Notes under the pieces: model-generated
Seen by the model: only the letters and a program-made list of their open reading frames with translations
Database searches by the model: none
What the model was told of the DNA's origin: nothing
Assembly: GCF_000717335.1 (NCBI RefSeq)
Contig: NZ_JNYZ01000007.1
Coordinates: forward strand, 124,001-188,000
DNA length: 64,000 bases
Reading direction: 5' to 3'
Source: Amycolatopsis jejuensis
GTDB taxonomy: Bacteria > Actinomycetota > Actinomycetes > Mycobacteriales > Pseudonocardiaceae
Shown here: piece by piece, positions 59,667 through 64,000 of the stretch
Numbering within the stretch: position 1 is the stretch's first letter
Layout of the letters: each line of letters opens with the position of its first letter
Program-made: the position numbers and the translations under genes

Positions 59667-59840
59667 GCACCGGCTCCCCTCGTTCCCCGAAAATCGTTCA
59701 CCGAAAACCTCTGACCCGATCAGAAGCTAGAGCGGCGGCGGGGAGCGGCAAAGGCGTTTCACATCCTGGTGCGGCAGGCCGGTACAAACCGCAGTGACGT
59801 CCGACACCGCGGCAATGTCCGGTTTCGGAAATTCACTCCA

Positions 59841-59859
59841 TCAGGTTAGGCTAACCTTC
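59841..59859. promoter_or_regulatory. Iron box (DmdR/IdeR operator) overlapping -10
   Basis: TCAGGTTAGGCTAACCTTC agrees at 16 of 19 positions with the IdeR/DmdR consensus and has the perfect core GGTTAG-G-CTAACC. The box contains TAGGCT (59847-59852), a -10 at 7 nt from ATG 59860. Iron-loaded DmdR would block transcription of a leaderless message directly. Confidence 0.88.
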
Positions 59860-60690
59860 ATGAGGCAACCCTGGCCGGACGCACCGGCGCTCACCGGCAC
59901 CGGGCTCACGCTCACCTACGGCAGTGCGCCGGTGGTGCGGGACGCCGAGGTCGCGCTGCGGAGCGGCGCGGTCACCGTCCTGGTCGGGCCCAACGGTTCG
60001 GGGAAATCGACGCTGCTGCGGTCCCTTGCCCGCCTCCACGCACCCGTGTCCGGCGAGGTGACTCTGTCCGGCGCCGACGCGCTCGCCTTGTCCCCCAAGG
60101 AATTCGCCCGCAAGGTCACGCTGCTGACCCAGTCCCGCCCCACGCCCGGCGGCGTACGCGTGCGCGACGTCGTGGCCTACGGCCGCCATCCCTACCGCGG
60201 CCGGTTCGGGTCCGGCGATCCCGAAGGCCCGCGCCTGATCGAGCGCGCCATGCGGTACACCGGCGTGGACGGGATGGCGCAGCGGCCGGTCGACGCGCTG
60301 TCCGGCGGGGAGCTGCAACGCGTCTGGCTCGCGACCTGTTTCGCCCAGGACACCGGCGTCGTCCTGCTCGACGAGCCGACCACGTTCCTCGACCTGCGCT
60401 ACCAGATCGAAACCCTCGACCTGGTCCGCGACCTCGCCGACGAGCACGGCGTCGCGGTCGGCGTGGTGCTGCACGACCTCGACCAGGCTGCAGCCGTCTC
60501 CGACGAGGTGGTGCTGCTGTCCCGCGGCACCGTCCGCGCCACCGGGAGCCCGGCCGAGGTACTGACGGCCGAGCTGCTCAGCGAGGTCTACGGACTGCGC
60601 ATCGACGTCCACGTCGACGACGAAGGACACGTGCGCACGCGCCCGGTCGGACGGCACACCGCCCGGCCGCGGCCGGTCCGTACCGCTTGA
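59860..60690 (+). CDS. Ferric siderophore ABC transporter ATP-binding protein (FecE/FepC type)
   Basis: 276-residue ATPase for siderophore import. Walker A VGPNGSGKSTLLR, Q-loop LLTQSRPTPGG, signature LSGGELQRVWLATCFA, Walker B VVLLDEPTTFLDLRYQ and the switch His in VVLHDLDQAA. It starts right behind the iron box; the ATG has no ribosome binding site, so a leaderless message is likely. It is followed after 27 nt by the binding protein gene. The order (ATPase first) is often seen in actinomycete siderophore operons. Confidence 0.93.
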   Translation: MRQPWPDAPALTGTGLTLTYGSAPVVRDAEVALRSGAVTVLVGPNGSGKSTLLRSLARLHAPVSGEVTLSGADALALSPKEFARKVTLLTQSRPTPGGVRVRDVVAYGRHPYRGRFGSGDPEGPRLIERAMRYTGVDGMAQRPVDALSGGELQRVWLATCFAQDTGVVLLDEPTTFLDLRYQIETLDLVRDLADEHGVAVGVVLHDLDQAAAVSDEVVLLSRGTVRATGSPAEVLTAELLSEVYGLRIDVHVDDEGHVRTRPVGRHTARPRPVRTA

Positions 60691-60717
60691 CCCATCCCCG
60701 ATCCGAAGGAAAAACCT

Positions 60718-61710
60718 GTGTCTCGTCCTGCCCGGAAACCGTTCCTGACCGCGGCCGCCGCCGTCCTCACCACCCTCGCGCTCACCGCGTGCGGGACCAC
60801 CGAAGCGCCCGCCGGTGCCGGACAAACCGCCGCCAAGCCGTCCGGTCCGGTCTCGCTCACCGACGAGCGCGGCAAGGTGGAACTCCCCGCCCCGGCCACG
60901 AAAATCGTGTCGCTGGAATGGGGGCTGACGGAAAACTTGCTGGCGCTGGGCGTGAAGCCGATCGGCGCGGCCGATGTCAAGGGGTACAACACCTACGACA
61001 CGGTCATGCCGCTCGACAAGTCCACCCCGGACGTCGGCACCCGCGGCGAGCCGAGCCTCGACGCGATCTCGTCGCTGCACCCGGACCTCGTGGTGACCAC
61101 CAATGACCTGCCGGAGAACGTGATCGCGCAGATCGCGCGGCAGACGCCGGTGCTCACGCTGAAGGGGTCCGATTCGGCCGACCCGATCGCGTACCTGCGC
61201 AAGACCGTCACCACGCTGTCCGAGGCCACCGCGACCCAGGACCAGGGCCGCAAGCTGCTCGCGGACTTCGACACCAAGGTCGCCGCGGGCAAGGACGCGC
61301 TCGCCAAGGCGGGCAAGACCGGGGCCAAGTTCACCATGGCCGACGGGTACACGACGTCCGGCACCGTCACCGTCCGGATGTACACGCCGGGTTCTTTCCT
61401 CGGCAGTGTCGCGAAAACGCTCGGTGTGGAGAACCAGTGGACCGGGGAAGGCGACAAGGTGTACGGCCTCGCACCCACCGACGTCGAGGGTCTCACCAAG
61501 ATCTCCGACCCGGCCACCACGTTCGTGTACGCCGCCAACGCCTCCGAAAGCGACGTCTTCACCAAGGAGCTCGCCGGAAACGCCGTATGGCAGCAGCTGC
61601 CGTTCGTGAAGGCCGGACACTTGCACCGCATTCCGGACGGCATCTGGATGTTCGGCGGCCCGAAGTCTGCCACCGCGTACGTGGACGCACTCGTCGACGC
61701 ACTGACCTGA
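60718..61710 (+). CDS. Iron-siderophore substrate-binding lipoprotein
   Basis: 330-residue class III solute-binding lipoprotein (FecB/FepB/CdtB-like). Lipobox LTAC after the hydrophobic ATLALTA-like segment, near residue 23. Fold: VSLTDERGKVELPAPATKIV, LALGVKPIGAADVKGYNTYD, GTRGEPSLDAISSLHPDLVV, and the long helix hinge between the lobes. It binds an iron siderophore, probably of hydroxamate type by analogy; the ligand is not proven. GTG 60718 follows GAAGGA by 8 nt. Its stop overlaps the fused permease start by one base. Confidence 0.92.
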   Translation: MSRPARKPFLTAAAAVLTTLALTACGTTEAPAGAGQTAAKPSGPVSLTDERGKVELPAPATKIVSLEWGLTENLLALGVKPIGAADVKGYNTYDTVMPLDKSTPDVGTRGEPSLDAISSLHPDLVVTTNDLPENVIAQIARQTPVLTLKGSDSADPIAYLRKTVTTLSEATATQDQGRKLLADFDTKVAAGKDALAKAGKTGAKFTMADGYTTSGTVTVRMYTPGSFLGSVAKTLGVENQWTGEGDKVYGLAPTDVEGLTKISDPATTFVYAANASESDVFTKELAGNAVWQQLPFVKAGHLHRIPDGIWMFGGPKSATAYVDALVDALT

Positions 61711-63782
61711 TGACCACCCCCGTCCAGCCCCGCCTGGCCGCGCCTGCGGTCTTTCTCGCCGGAATCGTCGCGCTGCTCGCGTTGTCGGCCGTGCATCTGC
61801 TGCAAGGCACGTCCAGCCTGGGCCTCGGCGAACTGCTGCGCGCGGTGCTCCCCGGCGGCGACGGGAACGCACGCAGCCAGGCGGTGGCGGTGCTCGTGGC
61901 CAGCCGGATCCCCCGGCTGGCCGCGGCACTGCTGGTGGGGCTGGCGCTAGGGTTTGCGGGATGCGTGCTGCAGTCGGTGGCGCGGAACCCGCTCACGTCG
62001 CCGGACACGCTCGCGGTGAACGCCGGTGCATACGTGTCGGTGGTCGGGGTGGCGGCGTTCGGGGTCTCGCTTCCGTTCTATGCCAACGGAGTCGTGGCCT
62101 TCGTCGGCGGACTCGCCGCGGCCGGGATCGTGTTGCTGGTGGCGCGGAGCAGCTCTGGCGGTCCGGCGCGGCTGGTGCTCGCCGGGTCGGCAATCGCGCT
62201 TGCGCTGAATGCCCTCACATCGGTGCTGCTGATGTTGTTCCAGGAGCGCACCGCGGGACTGTTCGGCTGGGGCAGCGGTACGACCGTCCAATCCGGACTC
62301 CGCCAGGTTTCCCTTGCCGCGCCGGTGATTGCCGTCGGCATCGCGGCGACCCTGCTGCTCGCGCACCGCCTGGACGTGCTCGGTCTCGGCGACGACCATG
62401 CCCGCGTGCTGGGTATCGACGTCCGCCGCACGCGGACCTTCGCGGTCATCGTGGCGGTGCTGCTCTCGGCGGTCGCGGTGACGGTCGCCGGGCCGATCGG
62501 GTTCGTCGGGCTGTGCGCGCCGGTGATCGCCCGGCTGGTCGCCGCCAGGGTACCCGGGCTCGGCAAGCATCCGCTGCTGCTGCCGCTCGCCGGGTTGACC
62601 GGTGCGCTCGTCGTCGTGGCCGCGGACGTCCTCTTGCGCGCCCTCGTCCCCGGTGACCTGGCGATTTCCGTTCCGACCGGCGTGGTTACCACGCTCGCCG
62701 GCGCGGTCGTGCTGGTGTGGCTGGCGCGACGGCAACCGTCCGGCACGCTGTCCACGCGCGGGACCCACGGCACGGTCCGATCGCGCCGCTGGGTTGCCGT
62801 GACCGGCCTCGTGCTCGCCGTTGCACTGGCCGGTGCGTTCGTCGCTGCGCTGCTGCTCGGCGACCGTGTCGTACTGCTCGGCGATGTCGTGAACTGGCTG
62901 CGCGGGGTCTCCGGAACCGAGGTGACGTTCGCGCTCGACCTGCGCTGGCCGCGGGTACTGGCCGCGCTGCTCGGCGGAGCGGCGCTGGCCGTCGCCGGCT
63001 CACTGGTACAGGCGATCTGCCGCAACCCGCTGGCCGAACCGAGCCTGCTGGGGGTCACTCCGGGCGCGAGCGTCGGGGCGATCAGCGTGGTGCTTTTGCT
63101 GCCGGGGATCGGTATCTGGCCGATGATGGCGGCCGCGACCGTCGCTGCGTTCGCGACGTTCGCCCTCGTGCACCGGCTCGCCACCGGACGGGGTGCGGGT
63201 GGCCGCGGGTTGTCGTCGGACCGGCTGGTGCTCGTCGGGATCGGGGTGAGTGCGGCGGCGATGGCCATCACGACGCTGGTGGTCGTGCTCGGCTCGCCGT
63301 GGAACGCGCATCTGGCCCTGACCTGGCTCGCCGGGTCCACCTACGGCCGTGACTTCGCCCAGGTCGTACCGGTGCTGCTGGTCTTGGTCGTCGCGCTGCC
63401 GCTGGCGTTGTCCGGCGCGCGGACACTCGACCTGGTCTCGCTGGACGAGGACGTACCCCGCGTCCTCGGCGTCCCGCTGGACCGGTCGCGGCTCGCGTTC
63501 GCGTCGCTCGCCGCCCTGCTCACCGCGGCGGCCGCCTGTGCGGTGGGCGCGCTGGGTTTCGTGGGCCTGGTCGCCCCGCATGCCGCGCGGGCGCTGGTGG
63601 GTTCCCAGCACTCGCGAAGCCTGCCGGTGGCTGCCCTGCTGGGCGCGGTGCTGGTGACCGTCGCCGACACCCTGGGACGCACTGTGCTCGCCCCGACCCA
63701 GATCGCCGCGGGCCTGGTCACCGCGCTGATCGGAGCGCCGTACTTCGGCTGGCTGCTGTGGCGAAGCCGGGGTACCGCCTAG
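61710..63782 (+). CDS. Fused FecCD-type siderophore permease (FhuB-like)
   Basis: 690-residue permease made of two FecCD domains in one chain, as in FhuB of Escherichia coli: half 1 at about residues 5-340, half 2 at 355-690. Each half has the FecCD signature: LLVGLALGFAGCVLQSVARN in half 1 and LLGGAALAVAGSLVQAICRN in half 2, and the loop GPIGFVGLCAPVIARL or GALGFVGLVAPHAARA that contacts the ATPase. About 20 membrane segments in all. ATG overlaps the TGA of the binding protein gene. The stop codon (CTAG) overlaps that of the convergent monooxygenase gene. Confidence 0.94.
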   Translation: MTTPVQPRLAAPAVFLAGIVALLALSAVHLLQGTSSLGLGELLRAVLPGGDGNARSQAVAVLVASRIPRLAAALLVGLALGFAGCVLQSVARNPLTSPDTLAVNAGAYVSVVGVAAFGVSLPFYANGVVAFVGGLAAAGIVLLVARSSSGGPARLVLAGSAIALALNALTSVLLMLFQERTAGLFGWGSGTTVQSGLRQVSLAAPVIAVGIAATLLLAHRLDVLGLGDDHARVLGIDVRRTRTFAVIVAVLLSAVAVTVAGPIGFVGLCAPVIARLVAARVPGLGKHPLLLPLAGLTGALVVVAADVLLRALVPGDLAISVPTGVVTTLAGAVVLVWLARRQPSGTLSTRGTHGTVRSRRWVAVTGLVLAVALAGAFVAALLLGDRVVLLGDVVNWLRGVSGTEVTFALDLRWPRVLAALLGGAALAVAGSLVQAICRNPLAEPSLLGVTPGASVGAISVVLLLPGIGIWPMMAAATVAAFATFALVHRLATGRGAGGRGLSSDRLVLVGIGVSAAAMAITTLVVVLGSPWNAHLALTWLAGSTYGRDFAQVVPVLLVLVVALPLALSGARTLDLVSLDEDVPRVLGVPLDRSRLAFASLAALLTAAAACAVGALGFVGLVAPHAARALVGSQHSRSLPVAALLGAVLVTVADTLGRTVLAPTQIAAGLVTALIGAPYFGWLLWRSRGTA

Positions 63783-64000
63783 CCGAACCAGGTGTCCAGC
63801 GCCGTCGGCAACGTCGTCTCGTCGCCGGACGCCCAGGCGATCACGCCGTCCGGACGCAAGAGGAACGATTCGGTGTTCGTCACCGGCACCGTGTCGACGC
63901 GTTCGTCGGCGAGGTCCCGGTGGTCCCGATGGTCACAGTCGAGCACGAGCAGGCCCCGGCCGCCGCGGGTGTGGTCCGACAGCCGGGTTTCCCGTCCGGC
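63779..64000 (-). CDS. FAD-dependent monooxygenase (partial, C-terminal end)
   Basis: 73 codons of the C-terminus before the stop; the gene runs off the right edge. On the minus strand it ends with FLLRPDGVIAWASGDETTLP, TALDTWFG, which is the last strand and helix of the thioredoxin-like tail domain of PheA/TfdB or aklavinone-hydroxylase-type FAD monooxygenases (L-R-P-D-G-x-x-A-W motif). They hydroxylate aromatic rings with FAD and NADPH. Its stop overlaps that of the siderophore permease gene. Confidence 0.75.
   Translation of the reverse strand, partial: AGRETRLSDHTRGGRGLLVLDCDHRDHRDLADERVDTVPVTNTESFLLRPDGVIAWASGDETTLPTALDTWFG

Noticed and set aside
1..64000. A large biosynthetic gene cluster (PKS/NRPS/terpene)
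   Set aside because: No modular enzymes are present; mycofactocin is the only natural-product type system seen.

Overview
The window is high-GC actinobacterial DNA. Gene content (mycofactocin operon, WXG-less but typical actinomycete sigma factor ShbA, LexA, DUF2795, Asp23, GPR1/SPW membrane proteins, DmdR/IdeR-type iron box, many secreted peptidases) and many starts placed 6-8 nt after a TANNNT box (leaderless transcripts) suggest a Pseudonocardiales soil actinomycete, most probably Amycolatopsis or a close relative. The genus is an inference; no rRNA gene is present. No tRNA, rRNA, CRISPR array, insertion sequence or phage was found.

Layout. 1-1.5 kb: end of a quinone reductase gene and a divergent double-domain Lrp regulator. 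1.6-8.1 kb: a thioesterase and a complete mycofactocin operon in the order mftA-mftB-mftC-mftE-SDR-mftF-mftD, tightly overlapped, with a clear promoter whose -10 lies in a dyad. 8.3-15 kb: a wHTH regulator, a small secreted protein, an unexplained array of strong stem-loops, an S4 RNA-binding protein, cytochrome oxidase subunit I, a membrane trio (GPR1/YaaH, SPW, small 2-TM protein) and a Ca2+/H+ antiporter. 15-24 kb: DHA2 exporter, FUSC protein, Asp23, an unknown protein, ShbA-like sigma factor and STAS protein, separated by GC-rich tandem-repeat deserts. 24-31 kb: secreted serine proteases, LysR/monooxygenase pair and a beta-lactamase locus with a divergent LysR gene and an overlapping SxxK/SDG/KTG protein (BlaA/BlaB-like), plus an M15 carboxypeptidase gene coupled to the beta-lactamase. 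31-36 kb: IacB-like/SDR pair, lipoprotein, internally deleted glyoxalase relic, MarR-LexA pair and a Bcr/CflA exporter. 36-39 kb: a heavily decayed GH92 mannosidase gene. 39-45 kb: cupin, LLM oxidoreductase, quinone reductase, imine-reductase-like dehydrogenase, SDR/TetR pair, DoxX/MarR pair and an MFS remnant. 45-49 kb: three secreted peptidase-like genes. 49-54 kb: NAD kinase, alditol oxidase, lipoprotein and sulfatase-fold membrane protein. 54-58 kb: polar amino-acid type ABC operon. 58-64 kb: GNAT and MocR-like genes, then an iron-box-controlled siderophore uptake operon and the end of an FAD monooxygenase gene.

How it works together: the mft operon encodes all enzymes known to turn the MftA peptide into glycosylated mycofactocin, with a dedicated mycofactocin-dependent SDR inside the operon. 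The beta-lactamase locus joins hydrolysis of beta-lactams, an induction pair and a beta-lactam-insensitive type of D,D-peptidase. The last operon imports ferric siderophores under iron repression. A striking property of the window is repeat DNA at gene 3' ends: three copies of a ~55-bp palindrome between convergent genes, a 3 x 40 bp array covering two convergent stop codons, and minisatellites that supply the last codons of an SDR and the NAD kinase.
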